A stretch of DNA of 64,000 nucleotides from Pseudomonas sp. C2B4 (GCF_013359695.1 NZ_JABFMU010000001.1:124001-188000), one strand, 5' to 3'. Positions 28,006 through 36,227 are shown, numbered from the stretch's first letter. A program made the numbers and translations. The notes: generated from the sequence alone by a model not told the origin.

Positions 28006-28902
28006 TCAATCCCCAGGCTGACCCAACCACTCGCACACCGCCTCAACTGCCATCCTGCCAAAATCCTCCCCATCGCGACTGCGGACACTGACAAACCCGC
28101 CGGCCTTTTCCTTCTCCCCGACCACCACCACGTACGGCACCGTCTGGCTGTGATGACGAATCTTGTGCCGGACTTTCTCATTACGCAGATCCGCAAGGGC
28201 GCGCACACCACCGCGGCGAAGGCGCTCGGTGACGGCGTGCGCATAATGGGTCTGGCGATCGTCCATGCTGACGACCACTACCTGGGGCGGCAGGCGCCAC
28301 TGTTGCAGTTCCTGGTGGCTGGACCAGCAGGTCCCGTAGATGCGTTGTTGCAAGGTACCGCTGACGTGGTCGAGCGCAAATGCCTGCAACACCTTGGTGG
28401 TGGGGACGTGCGGGCCCGTCGTCAAATACTCGGTTCCGCCCAGACGGTAAAGAGACAGATGGTCGGGAGTCGCCGATGAGGAAGGTATAGGGCGGCGGCG
28501 AATCGAGTGGTTGGTGGCCGCCAGTGTTTGCATGCGCGCCTCGATCACTGGCAGATCCGTCGTCGTCAATGGGCGCTCGACGTCGAACTCGCAATAGAAC
28601 CCATCGCCCAGCGACGACCCCGTTCGCAATCGCGCGTGGGCATGGAGTTGCTGGACAGCCATCGCCAGCATCAGCGAACAGGAACGACGCAGGATCTCCA
28701 GTCCGTCGGGCTCCTGCGTGGTCACGATGCTGACCCGGGCATTCGTGCTGATCATGAATTCACAGTCCACCAATTCGCCGTCCACCCGACCCGCTACCGC
28801 TGCGTTGGCCAATCCGGGGCCAATACTGGCGGCAACTTCATGCACGGACAGCGGTTGGTCGTACTCACGTAATGAACCATCGGGCAAGGTGATCTGGATC
28901 AT
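28006..28902 (-). CDS. Mini threonyl-tRNA synthetase-like protein lacking the catalytic core
   Basis: The frame is intact for 298 codons. Residues 1-60 are a TGS domain (MIQITLPDGSLREYDQPLSV). Residues about 65-200 match the editing/SAD domain but have RSCSLMLAMA where ThrRS has HSCAHLLGHA (both editing His lost) and TTGPHVP where it has MCRGPHVP (Cys lost). At QRIYGTCW the sequence jumps to WRLPPQVVVVSMDD, the start of the anticodon-binding domain, which is complete (ADLRNEKVRHKIRHH; VPYVVVVGEKE). The whole class II catalytic core with its zinc ligands is missing, so it cannot aminoacylate. The gene follows the folE2/metal-importer/carbonic anhydrase genes (117-bp gap). Possible roles are RNA binding or a decaying paralogue. 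Confidence 0.82.
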   Translation of the reverse strand: MIQITLPDGSLREYDQPLSVHEVAASIGPGLANAAVAGRVDGELVDCEFMISTNARVSIVTTQEPDGLEILRRSCSLMLAMAVQQLHAHARLRTGSSLGDGFYCEFDVERPLTTTDLPVIEARMQTLAATNHSIRRRPIPSSSATPDHLSLYRLGGTEYLTTGPHVPTTKVLQAFALDHVSGTLQQRIYGTCWSSHQELQQWRLPPQVVVVSMDDRQTHYAHAVTERLRRGGVRALADLRNEKVRHKIRHHSQTVPYVVVVGEKEKAGGFVSVRSRDGEDFGRMAVEAVCEWLGQPGD

Positions 28903-29019
28903 GGTTATTGTTCTCGGATGCTTCGATCACACGCACTTGCGTGCCAACATTAGAGGCAAACACTGACCGTTGTCATGTAGACGTTTGTACTACCCATCCA
29001 TTTGGCACTTTCTTCATGT

Positions 29020-29580
29020 TCAAAACTCGTTTTGCAGAGCCTTGTAACCGCGCACCAGGTCGACATTGGTCCGCGCCACGTCCTCGGAAAACTCCGAGGC
29101 ACTGATACTGACCGGCGGAAACTGCGAAAGGTCTGTGTTGGGCCCGATGCGCGTGGTGGAGGGAACATAGAAGGCCGCGGGCAAGTCGCGACCGTCGACC
29201 ACCGAGTTGTGCCGGACCACGCAACCATCACCGACGGCGCAGTTGAACAACACACTGTTGAAGCCAATGAACACCCGGTCACCCACTGAGCAGGGGCCAT
29301 GGACGATCGAACGGTGGGCGATGGAACTGAACTCGCCGATAGTCACTGCCGCCCCGGATTTGGAGTGGATGACCACACCGTCCTGGATGTTCGAGTTGGC
29401 GCCGATGATGATCGGCTGCATGTCTCCGCAATCGTCTACTTCGTCAGCGCGGATCACTGCATAGGGTCCGACAAAGACGTTCTCGCCGATCACCACTTTG
29501 CCGCAGATGATCGCGGTTTTATCGACGTAGGCCGACTCGGCAATACGGGGTAAATCACCTGAGGGGTTCTTGCGGATCAT
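29020..29580 (-). CDS. Gamma-class carbonic anhydrase-like hexapeptide protein
   Basis: This 186-residue protein is a left-handed beta-helix of hexapeptide repeats (AIICGKVVIGENVFVGPYAVI, IIIGANSNIQDGVVIH). The three metal-ligand His of Cam-type gamma carbonic anhydrases appear present: one in VVIHSKSG and two in IAHRSIVHGP. A C-terminal helix ends the protein. Its ATG overlaps the stop of the metal-binding protein gene (ATGA), placing it in the folE2 operon. In Pseudomonas zinc-starvation loci a gamma-CA paralogue is thought to replace the zinc enzyme, since this class can use iron or cobalt; that role is inference here. Confidence 0.85.
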   Translation of the reverse strand: MIRKNPSGDLPRIAESAYVDKTAIICGKVVIGENVFVGPYAVIRADEVDDCGDMQPIIIGANSNIQDGVVIHSKSGAAVTIGEFSSIAHRSIVHGPCSVGDRVFIGFNSVLFNCAVGDGCVVRHNSVVDGRDLPAAFYVPSTTRIGPNTDLSQFPPVSISASEFSEDVARTNVDLVRGYKALQNEF

Positions 29581-30467
29581 GGCTGGCTCAACGCGGTGTA
29601 CAGGGTATTGAGGTTGGTTTCGAACATCCCGGTAAACGTACTGGCCGGTCCGCTCGCCGCGAGTGCGTCGGAGTACAGGGTGCCGCCAATCCGGGCGCCA
29701 CTTTCGTCAGCGATCTGCTTGAGCAGACGCGCGTCCTTGATGTTCTCCATGAACACCGCTTTGACCTTCGCCTGACGGATCTGAGTGATCAACGCAGCGA
29801 CCTCGGCAGCGGAGGGTTCGCGTTCGGTGGACAGCCCCTGCGGTGCCATGAAATTGATACCGTAGGCCTGACCGAGATAACCGAAAGCGTCATGGGAGGT
29901 GACAATCTTGCGGTTGCCCGGCGCAAGCGAGCCGAATCGGGTCTTGGCTTGCGCCAGCAGCGCGTAGATTTGTTTCAGGTAGGCCTGGCTGTTGCGCTGG
30001 TAGTCGTCCTTGTTCGCCGGGTCGACGGCAATCAATGCCTTGCTGATGTTGCTGATGTAGAGCTCGGCATTTGCCAGGTTGTGCCAGGCATGCGGGTCGG
30101 GAACCTTCTCACCATCCTCATCCAGGGAGCGTGGTATGACACCTTGGCTCGCGCTGATCACGGGTGCTTTGGTTTCAGTGCTGGTCACCAGACGATCGAG
30201 CCATGGCTCGAACCCCAGTCCGTTTTTGATGATGAGTCTGGCTTTAAGCAACGCTTGGCCGTCGTCCGGGGTTGGCTCATACGTGTGGGCATCGGTGTCG
30301 GGGCCGACCATGTTGGTGATCTGGATATGATCACCGCCTATCTGATGGGTCATGTCGGCGAGGATGCTGAAGCTGGTGACCACCTGAAGTTTTTCTGCAG
30401 CAGACAGCGACATCGACAGCATCAAACTGAACAGCACGAGTAAAGCGCGCATCGAGTAACACCTCAT
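29577..30467 (-). CDS. Metal ABC transporter substrate-binding protein (ZnuA/SitA class)
   Basis: This 296-residue periplasmic protein starts at ATG 30467 in an ATGA overlap with the permease gene; a second ATG at 30452 is also possible. Signal peptide: MRALLVLFSLMLSMSLSAA. It is a cluster A-I metal-binding protein with ligands in DAHTYEP, DPHAWHN, TSHDAFGY and LYSDAL (three His plus Asp/Glu). It lacks the long His-rich loop of ZnuA. Neighbouring permease and ATPase genes complete an importer. The Zur box ahead of the operon points to zinc, although manganese cannot be excluded from sequence. Confidence 0.9.
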   Translation of the reverse strand: MRCYSMRALLVLFSLMLSMSLSAAEKLQVVTSFSILADMTHQIGGDHIQITNMVGPDTDAHTYEPTPDDGQALLKARLIIKNGLGFEPWLDRLVTSTETKAPVISASQGVIPRSLDEDGEKVPDPHAWHNLANAELYISNISKALIAVDPANKDDYQRNSQAYLKQIYALLAQAKTRFGSLAPGNRKIVTSHDAFGYLGQAYGINFMAPQGLSTEREPSAAEVAALITQIRQAKVKAVFMENIKDARLLKQIADESGARIGGTLYSDALAASGPASTFTGMFETNLNTLYTALSQP

Positions 30468-31330
30468 TGGGATGTGATCAAAGGCGGACGGCGCAGCAAA
30501 CCGTGCACCGGCCCCAGCACCACGGACAGAAGATACAAAGCGCCAGCCACCAGCACGATGGCCGGGCCGCTGGGCAACGCGTAGTGAAATGACAGCAACA
30601 GTCCGAGCCATACCGAGAGGCTGCCAAACAGCGCGGCAATGGCCATCAACCTTGGCAAGCGACGGCTCCAGAAGCGTGAGGCCGCAGCGGGCAGCATCAT
30701 CAGTCCAACCACCATCAAGGCGCCAATGGCCTGGAAACCGATCACCAGATTCAGCACCACCAACGTCAGGAACACGCCATGGGCCAGGGGACCCAGGCGG
30801 CTGACGGATTGCAGAAACAACGGGTCCAGGGTGTCCAGGAGCAGAGGGCGGTAGATCAGCAACATCGCGATCAGGCTGATACCCGAGACCCAGAGCATGC
30901 CGGTCAATGTCGGACCATCGACCGCCAACGCTGAACCGAACAGCAGGTGCAACAGGTCCAGGCGTTTGCCTGCGATACCGAGGATCAATACGCCGCTGGC
31001 CAGGGAAATCGGGTAGATCGCGGCAAGGCTGGCGTCTTCTCGCAGGCCTGTGCGACGCGTGATCCAGGCCGCAAGCCCGGCCATCCCCAGACCGGCCCCG
31101 AGACCGCCGAAGGTCAACGCAGGGAGGCTCAGGCCGGCGAACCAGAAACCCAATGCAGCCCCGGGCAGAATGCCGTGAGCCACGGCATCACCGATCAGAC
31201 TCATCCGCCGCAGGATCAGAAATACACCCAGCGGTGCGGTGCTGCAGGCCAACACCAACCCGCCAATCAGCGCCCTGCGCATGAAGACGAATTCGTGGAA
31301 AGGTTGCCAAAACTGAGCGGCGGCAAGCAT
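30464..31330 (-). CDS. Metal ABC transporter permease (ZnuB family)
   Basis: This 288-residue protein has about eight hydrophobic segments and the family stretch RRMSLIGDAVAHGILPGAALGFW near its N-terminus, with FQAIGALMVVGLMMLPAAAS towards the C-terminus. The ATG at 31330 overlaps the ATPase stop by one base (TGATG); a longer frame upstream would run into the ATPase gene and is not used. It forms the membrane channel of the importer. Confidence 0.92.
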   Translation of the reverse strand: MLAAAQFWQPFHEFVFMRRALIGGLVLACSTAPLGVFLILRRMSLIGDAVAHGILPGAALGFWFAGLSLPALTFGGLGAGLGMAGLAAWITRRTGLREDASLAAIYPISLASGVLILGIAGKRLDLLHLLFGSALAVDGPTLTGMLWVSGISLIAMLLIYRPLLLDTLDPLFLQSVSRLGPLAHGVFLTLVVLNLVIGFQAIGALMVVGLMMLPAAASRFWSRRLPRLMAIAALFGSLSVWLGLLLSFHYALPSGPAIVLVAGALYLLSVVLGPVHGLLRRPPLITSQ

Positions 31331-31998
31331 CAGGCCACCTGCGTTTGAGGCTGTTGGCGGAGGAGATCGGTGCTTGAGCCGAAGACGCATCCGCTGCTTT
31401 TGATCAACAGGGTGTGAGGCATGTGTTGGCGAACGGCAGCCAGGTCATGGCACACCACAACCAGGGTTCGGCCTGCGGCATGCCAGGCATGGAGATGTTT
31501 CCACAGCAATGCCTGACCGAGTTCATCCAGGGCGGCATGGGGTTCGTCGAGCAGCAATAAGGGCGCATCGGTGAGACTCAATCGAGCGAGCAGGGCACGT
31601 TGCAGTTCACCACCGGAGAGGGCCATCAACGGGCGTTGCTCAAGGCCGCTCAGGCACCAATCGGCCAGAACCTGATCAAGACGTTGCCTACGCCCCTCCG
31701 GCGATCGCTGGCTGCCCCAGAAGCCCGCAGCGACCAGTTCCTCCAGAGTGATGGGGAACTGGCGATCCAGATGCTGTTGCTGGGGCAGAAATGAGAGCGC
31801 GCCCTTGCGTGGAACCTCCAACATGACCTTGCCCGCGAGCGGCTTTTGCAGACCGGCGATGACTTTCAGCCAGCTACTTTTGCCACAGCCGTTGGCACCG
31901 ACCACGGCGGTCAGACTGCCTTTCGGGAGTTCGATATTGAGAGCGGGCGTCAGCGGTTGGCCGGGAGCGCCCCAACGCAAAGCCTGACAGCGGATCAT
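31330..31998 (-). CDS. Metal ABC transporter ATP-binding protein (ZnuC family)
   Basis: This 222-residue ATPase has Walker A GANGCGKSS, Q-loop in FLPQQQHLDRQFP, signature LSGGELQRALLARL, Walker B LLLLDEPHAALD and the H-loop VVVCHDLAAV. It starts within an ATGA overlap with folE2 and ends in a TGATG overlap with the permease gene. All four genes folE2 to the binding protein are thus translationally coupled. It energises metal import at the inner membrane. Confidence 0.93.
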   Translation of the reverse strand: MIRCQALRWGAPGQPLTPALNIELPKGSLTAVVGANGCGKSSWLKVIAGLQKPLAGKVMLEVPRKGALSFLPQQQHLDRQFPITLEELVAAGFWGSQRSPEGRRQRLDQVLADWCLSGLEQRPLMALSGGELQRALLARLSLTDAPLLLLDEPHAALDELGQALLWKHLHAWHAAGRTLVVVCHDLAAVRQHMPHTLLIKSSGCVFGSSTDLLRQQPQTQVA

Positions 31999-32903
31999 GC
32001 GGCCTCCCAGTTCCAGCGACTTTCGGCGACGGCGTCATGGGCGTGAAGGCTTTCAGCGTGAATCACCCGCAGGTGAAATCCATTGATGCCGGGTGAGCGT
32101 TTCAGGGCCAGGTTCAGGCGGCGAGCGGCGTCTTCGCAGAACATCAGGTTCTGGCCGTTGGCCAATGCGAAGGCTTGTTCATCGGCACGTTTGACGGCGG
32201 TTTGCACGGCGGTACCGAGGGTTGCTTCGGCATCATTGATGAGTGCGATCAGCGGCAGTTCGTCCAGATAATCGTCCAGGCGCAGGGACAACTGTGCGGT
32301 ACTGCGCTGGCTGTGGGGTGTGGCGACGATGCCTTTAGGGGAGCCGAGCCAAGCCAGTACGTCGGCGTGGTTCAGTGCCTTGTTGGCGAAGTCGTCGACG
32401 AATTGCTGCTGAATCAACTGTCGGGAAAGTGCAGCAGAACAAGGGCAGGTCGAGGAATAAGGCACATCGATTTTTAGTTCCACGTGGAACATCGTGTTTT
32501 CCAAGCGGGCCTTGATGCTGACGGGATAGGTTTTCCAACCGGCCAAAGGACTGACCAGAGCCGGCCTTTTCAGCAGTAAATCGATGTGAATATTCAGATA
32601 AGCGCTGTTCGATAGCCCTTCATGGCTGGTCAGGAAACTCACCAAGACGCGCTGAAGCAGATCAGGTGAAAGGGTTTCCTGCTCAAGCCTTTCCAGCGCC
32701 AGGTAGAGCCGCGACATATGAATGCCGCGAGCCTCCCCGTTATCGAGACTCACACCCGCATCGACCGTTGCAGCCAGTCGTTCGCCATCAAACAAAACAG
32801 GAAGGGCAATGCCACGCATGCCGACCCAGTCCAATGGCAGGGCTTGGCCTGAGGCCTGCGCAGCGATATCCGGCAGAGTCAGCGCATTCATGAACAGGTC
32901 CAT
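31995..32903 (-). CDS. folE2: GTP cyclohydrolase IB (FolE2)
   Basis: This enzyme of about 302 residues converts GTP to dihydroneopterin triphosphate, entering folate and queuosine synthesis. The active-site Cys lies in SSTCPCSAALSR at about residue 155. Other family landmarks are MRGIALPVLFDG, KARLENTMFHVELKIDVPYS and HLRVIHAESLHAHDA. Unlike FolE it does not require zinc, and in Pseudomonas and others folE2 is Zur-controlled. A perfect palindrome TGTTATACTATAACA lies 21 bases before the ATG at 32903; the ATG at 32891 (MNALTLPDI) is an alternative start with no better ribosome site. It heads the importer operon. Confidence 0.94.
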   Translation of the reverse strand: MDLFMNALTLPDIAAQASGQALPLDWVGMRGIALPVLFDGERLAATVDAGVSLDNGEARGIHMSRLYLALERLEQETLSPDLLQRVLVSFLTSHEGLSNSAYLNIHIDLLLKRPALVSPLAGWKTYPVSIKARLENTMFHVELKIDVPYSSTCPCSAALSRQLIQQQFVDDFANKALNHADVLAWLGSPKGIVATPHSQRSTAQLSLRLDDYLDELPLIALINDAEATLGTAVQTAVKRADEQAFALANGQNLMFCEDAARRLNLALKRSPGINGFHLRVIHAESLHAHDAVAESRWNWEAA

Positions 32904-32923
32904 CGAGGGGAAGTTGATTTGAA

Positions 32924-32938
32924 TGTTATACTATAACA
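32924..32938. promoter_or_regulatory. Zur box (folE2 operon)
   Basis: TGTTATACTATAACA is a perfect 7-1-7 palindrome matching the Zur consensus of gamma-proteobacteria (TGTTATA-N-TATAACA). It is 21 bases upstream of folE2, suitable to block transcription when zinc is replete. Confidence 0.88.
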
Positions 32939-33020
32939 ATTAAATCAACGATGCCTTTTTCATGAACAGGTTTTCATCTAGCGCGGACGCGCCCAATTTG
33001 ATCTGGCGAACACAGCAGAC

Positions 33021-33398
33021 CTAACAGCCGGCAATCCGGTTGCAGGTGAACCTGGCGCTACTGCCGCCGGAGCTGGAAAACCGATTGATCGTGGTCCAGC
33101 CGATGCGCCGGTTGTAGCCGACCCACGCTTCGCCGTCGGAAGCGATGCCGGTGAAAAACGTCAATTGGCCGTAGCGACTGTTGGTCTGCGCCCAGTAGCG
33201 TTTTCCGGCCGCATCGAAGCCCCTCAGATACATCGTGCTGCCTGCGGTATTGACGCTGTAGGCGTTGCCGTCGCCATCCACGCAGGCCAGCAAATTGGCG
33301 CTGCGGGTGCATTTGGCCAGGGTCGGGATTTGCGCGCAGGCATCGAATGCAACCAGTAGTGAAGCACTCAGCAGGGCGGATTTCAGGACATTACGCAT
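33021..33398 (-). CDS. Small secreted Cys-containing protein, unknown function
   Basis: This 125-residue protein begins MRNVLKSALLSASLLVAFDACA, a signal peptide probably cut before QIPTLAKC. The mature part has Cys in AKCTRS, LLACVDG, FTCNR and at the end (AGC), spaced for two disulfides, and aromatic/Gly-rich segments (GKRYWAQTNSRYGQLTFF). A homologous hypothetical gene sits beside the zinc-regulated COG0523 gene in other Pseudomonas genomes (recalled). The start at 33398 is preferred over a 24-residue extension that would precede the signal peptide. The second Zur box lies 79 bases upstream, between this gene and the divergent COG0523 gene. Confidence 0.72.
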   Translation of the reverse strand: MRNVLKSALLSASLLVAFDACAQIPTLAKCTRSANLLACVDGDGNAYSVNTAGSTMYLRGFDAAGKRYWAQTNSRYGQLTFFTGIASDGEAWVGYNRRIGWTTINRFSSSGGSSARFTCNRIAGC

Positions 33399-33476
33399 AG
33401 CAGTTCTCACCCACAGGAGGGTTCCAGCATCGCACCCTTTTGACCAGGCGAGCGAGAGGGAGTGGTTCAATTGCGT

Positions 33477-33491
33477 TGTTATACTATAACA
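33477..33491. promoter_or_regulatory. Zur box (divergent COG0523 / secreted-protein promoters)
   Basis: It has the same 15 bases TGTTATACTATAACA as the site before folE2. It is 48 bases before the COG0523 start and 79 bases from the divergent small gene, so one operator could serve both. Confidence 0.88.
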
Positions 33492-33538
33492 TTAATTAAG
33501 CCCGACGATTTGAGCGGGCCCCCTGTGAGGAACATTTG

Positions 33539-34744
33539 ATGCCAAATCGCCTTCCCGTTACCGTCCTGTCGGGCTTTTTAGGGGCAGGAAAAAGTACACT
33601 TCTAAATTACGTACTACGTAATAGAAATAATCTGCGGGTCGCGGTCATCGTCAATGATATGAGTGAGATCAACATCGACGGCAGCGAAGTCCAGCGCGAC
33701 GTCAGCCTCAATCGCGCGGAAGAAAAACTTGTGGAGATGAGCAACGGCTGCATCTGCTGCACATTGCGCGAAGATCTGCTGGAAGAAGTGAGCAAACTCG
33801 CTCGGGACGGTCGATTTGATTATCTTTTGATCGAATCGACGGGCATTTCCGAGCCGCTGCCCGTGGCAGAGACGTTTACGTTCCGCGACGAAAACGGGCA
33901 GGGCCTCAATGACATCGCCAGGCTGGATACCCTGGTGACCGTGGTCGATGGCATGAATTTCCTGCCCGATTACCAGGCCGCCGAAAGCCTGGCGACTCGG
34001 GGTGAAACCCTGGGTGAAGAGGACGAACGCTCGATCACCGATCTGCTGATCGAACAGGTCGAATTTGCCGACGTCATCCTGATCAGTAAGATCGATTTGG
34101 TCAGTGATTACGAACGCCAGGAGCTGATGGCCATCCTCGAGCGACTCAATCCCCGGGCGGAAATTATCCCCATGGTCATGGGCGAAGTACCGCTGGAGAA
34201 GATCCTCAATACCGGTCGCTTCAACTTCGAGAACGCCGCGCAGGCGCCGGGTTGGCTGCAGGAGTTGCGTGGTGAACATGTGCCGGAAACCCAAGAGTAC
34301 GGTATTGCGTCCTATGCCTATCGTGCGCGTCGCCCCTTCCATCCACAGCGTTTTTTCAGCTTCATCGATCGTCCCTGGCTCAATGGCAAATTGCTGCGTT
34401 CCAAAGGCTTTTTCTGGCTGGCGAGCAAACACAGGGACGCCGGTAGCTGGTCCCAGGCCGGTGGGTTGATGCGCCATGGTTACGCGGGGCGCTGGTGGCG
34501 CTTTGTGCCGAAGCAGCAATGGCCGCAGGACGAAGAAAGCACCGCTGCCATCATGAAAAACTGGACCGGCGCTTGCGGTGATTGCCGGCAGGAACTGGTG
34601 TTCATCGGCCAGGATATCGATTTCGCGCAGCTTACCGCTGAGCTCGACGGTTGCTTGCTGACCGATGATGAAATGGCGATGGGTGAAGAGGGCTGGCAGA
34701 AGCTGCCGGATCCGTTTGGTCCGTGGTTTGACGAGGCGGCCTGA
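33539..34744 (+). CDS. COG0523-family GTPase, putative zinc metallochaperone
   Basis: This 401-residue protein has Walker [11 protein letters not shown] at about residue 13, the metal motif [10 protein letters not shown] (CxCC) near residue 70, the ESTGISEP and LISKIDLV (NKxD-equivalent SKID) GTPase motifs and a long CobW C-terminal domain with [15 protein letters not shown]. The length and acidic [14 protein letters not shown] tail place it near the ZigA/YciC zinc-responsive subgroup. GTP-driven metal delivery to client proteins under zinc limitation is the family hypothesis. ATG 33539 has TGAGGAA upstream. A Zur box lies 48 bases before the start. Confidence 0.92.
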   Translation: MPNRLPVTVLSGFLGAGKSTLLNYVLRNRNNLRVAVIVNDMSEINIDGSEVQRDVSLNRAEEKLVEMSNGCICCTLREDLLEEVSKLARDGRFDYLLIESTGISEPLPVAETFTFRDENGQGLNDIARLDTLVTVVDGMNFLPDYQAAESLATRGETLGEEDERSITDLLIEQVEFADVILISKIDLVSDYERQELMAILERLNPRAEIIPMVMGEVPLEKILNTGRFNFENAAQAPGWLQELRGEHVPETQEYGIASYAYRARRPFHPQRFFSFIDRPWLNGKLLRSKGFFWLASKHRDAGSWSQAGGLMRHGYAGRWWRFVPKQQWPQDEESTAAIMKNWTGACGDCRQELVFIGQDIDFAQLTAELDGCLLTDDEMAMGEEGWQKLPDPFGPWFDEAA

Positions 34745-34757
34745 CCGCCGGCTGATT

Positions 34758-35114
34758 TCAAGGCTTGAGCCAGGTTCCCTGGCTCTGGGCTTCGCAAAAC
34801 GGTTTCAGATAGGCCGCGTCCGTGGCAACGCCGTAATAGTGAATATCCTGCCGGTAAGGCATATTGGCGACTTGGGCGTTGCTGCAGACGCCGAACGCCC
34901 CGCTGGGGCATTGGTCGACATACTGTACCTCGACAGTTTGCCCGGCCAGTTTTGGCTGGCAGAAACCGTCGGCGAATAGTTTTTCCGGGATGTTGCGGTT
35001 CTCCTGACACACTTTCACGTCGAGCCGCTCCGCCTGGCTGTGGACCACGCAGGCCTGGGCCAGCGCCTCGCCGCAAGCAAGCGTCAGCAGTAACGACAAC
35101 CCCATCCACCGCAT
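34758..35114 (-). CDS. Small secreted Cys-rich protein, unknown function
   Basis: This 118-residue protein starts MRWMGLSLLLTLACGEALAQ, a signal peptide with cleavage likely before ACVVHS. The mature part has Cys in QACVVHS, KVCQEN, DGFCQP, DQCPSG, GVCSNA and PFCEAQ, six in all, suggesting disulfide bonding in the periplasm. GGAGG precedes the ATG at good spacing. It is convergent with the upstream COG0523 gene and divergent from the second one, 25 bases away. I do not recognise the family. No Zur box is visible in the short gap. Confidence 0.72.
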   Translation of the reverse strand: MRWMGLSLLLTLACGEALAQACVVHSQAERLDVKVCQENRNIPEKLFADGFCQPKLAGQTVEVQYVDQCPSGAFGVCSNAQVANMPYRQDIHYYGVATDAAYLKPFCEAQSQGTWLKP

Positions 35115-35139
35115 CCTGGCCTCCACAGAACCTTTGATC

Positions 35140-36108
35140 ATGTTGCAGAACATTCCTACCCACGTCATCGCCGGGCCATTGGGAGCCGGCAAGACCAGCC
35201 TGATCAAGCACCTGCTGGCGCAACGCCCGGCCGGTGAGCGCTGGGCTGTGCTGATCAACGAGTTCGGGCAGATCGGCCTCGACGCCGCGCTACTGACCCG
35301 CGATGCCGATGGTATCGCACTGGGTGAGGTGGCCGGGGGCTGTCTATGTTGCGTGAATGGCGCGCCGTTCCAGATCGGGCTCGGTCGATTGCTGCGCAAG
35401 GCGCGGCCGGATCGTCTGTTTATCGAACCATCCGGGCTGGGGCATCCGGCGCAACTGCTCAGGCAGTTGAGTGAAACCCCGTGGCAAGGTGTACTAAACG
35501 TACTGCCATGTGTACTGGTTCTGGATGCTCAGGCACTCGCCGACGGCAGGGCTTTACCGCAGGCGCAACAGGAAGCGTTGAACAATGCTGGCCTGCTATT
35601 GATGAACAAATCGGAAAATCTCGATGAGGTTGCTCGTCAGCGTCTCGCCGCGCAATGGCCGGCTCGTCCGATGTACTGGGCGCAACACGCGGTGATGCCA
35701 TTGAGTGAGTTGCCCGGTTTGTCGGCTCAGGCCGTGTCTGGGGTGGATAACTTTGTGATGCCCAAGGGGGGGCAGGTGCCGGCGATTTGGACCGATCCCG
35801 CGCTGCCGATTTGCTTGAGCCAGGAACAGGCGGGGGGCTGGAGCATCGGCTGGCGCTGGCACCCGAGTCAGATGTTCGAAGTTGCGTGTGTGATGCGGTG
35901 GCTTGCGAGCCTTCCCTGGCAGCGGGCGAAGCTGGTTATCCACAGCGCTGAAGGCTGGGTGTCTGTGAATGCAGTGGATAACTCGATACCCGACTGGCAG
36001 CCGAGCGAGTGGCGGCAGGATTCGCGGATTGAACTGATTTTCAGTGGGCCGCAGGATATTGAATCGCTCCGCAGAGGCTTGGAGGGATGCAGGGCTCATT
36101 CGAATTAG
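35140..36108 (+). CDS. Second COG0523-family GTPase
   Basis: This 322-residue member has Walker A GPLGAGKTSL at about residue 12, the CxCC motif GGCLCCVNG at about residue 68, EPSGLGHP and a degenerate NKxD (LLLMNKSENLD). The CobW C-terminal domain is shorter than in the first paralogue. ATG 35140 is chosen; a TTG six bases upstream is possible. Its promoter must lie within or across the divergent gene because the gap is only 25 bases. Clustering with the Zur-box genes suggests metal delivery. A DnaA nonamer lies at 35936-35944 within it. Confidence 0.9.
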   Translation: MLQNIPTHVIAGPLGAGKTSLIKHLLAQRPAGERWAVLINEFGQIGLDAALLTRDADGIALGEVAGGCLCCVNGAPFQIGLGRLLRKARPDRLFIEPSGLGHPAQLLRQLSETPWQGVLNVLPCVLVLDAQALADGRALPQAQQEALNNAGLLLMNKSENLDEVARQRLAAQWPARPMYWAQHAVMPLSELPGLSAQAVSGVDNFVMPKGGQVPAIWTDPALPICLSQEQAGGWSIGWRWHPSQMFEVACVMRWLASLPWQRAKLVIHSAEGWVSVNAVDNSIPDWQPSEWRQDSRIELIFSGPQDIESLRRGLEGCRAHSN

Positions 36109-36137
36109 CGGGTTTATGCGTTGCTGCTGAAGTCCTC

Positions 36138-36203
36138 TTCGCGAGCAAGCCCGCTCCCACAAGGGAACGCATTCCAAATGTGGGAGCGGGCTTGCTCGCG
36201 AAT
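36138..36203. repeat. REP doublet (REPIN)
   Basis: Inverted copies 36138-36160 and 36179-36203 (GAGCAAGCCCGCTCCCAC variant) lie after the second COG0523 gene and before the DUF3301 stop. Confidence 0.9.
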
Positions 36204-36227
36204 GGGGTTAACTGACGACAACGATCG

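Noticed and set aside
28006..28902. ThrRS-like gene as a simple frameshifted pseudogene
   Set aside because: The frame is continuous and the domain junction is clean. I did not see catalytic-core sequence in another frame nearby, so it is a true in-frame deletion form.
28925..28945. CACGCA/TGCGTG palindrome in the gap between the carbonic anhydrase and ThrRS-like genes, considered as a third Zur box
   Set aside because: It does not match the TGTTATA/TATAACA pattern and is short.
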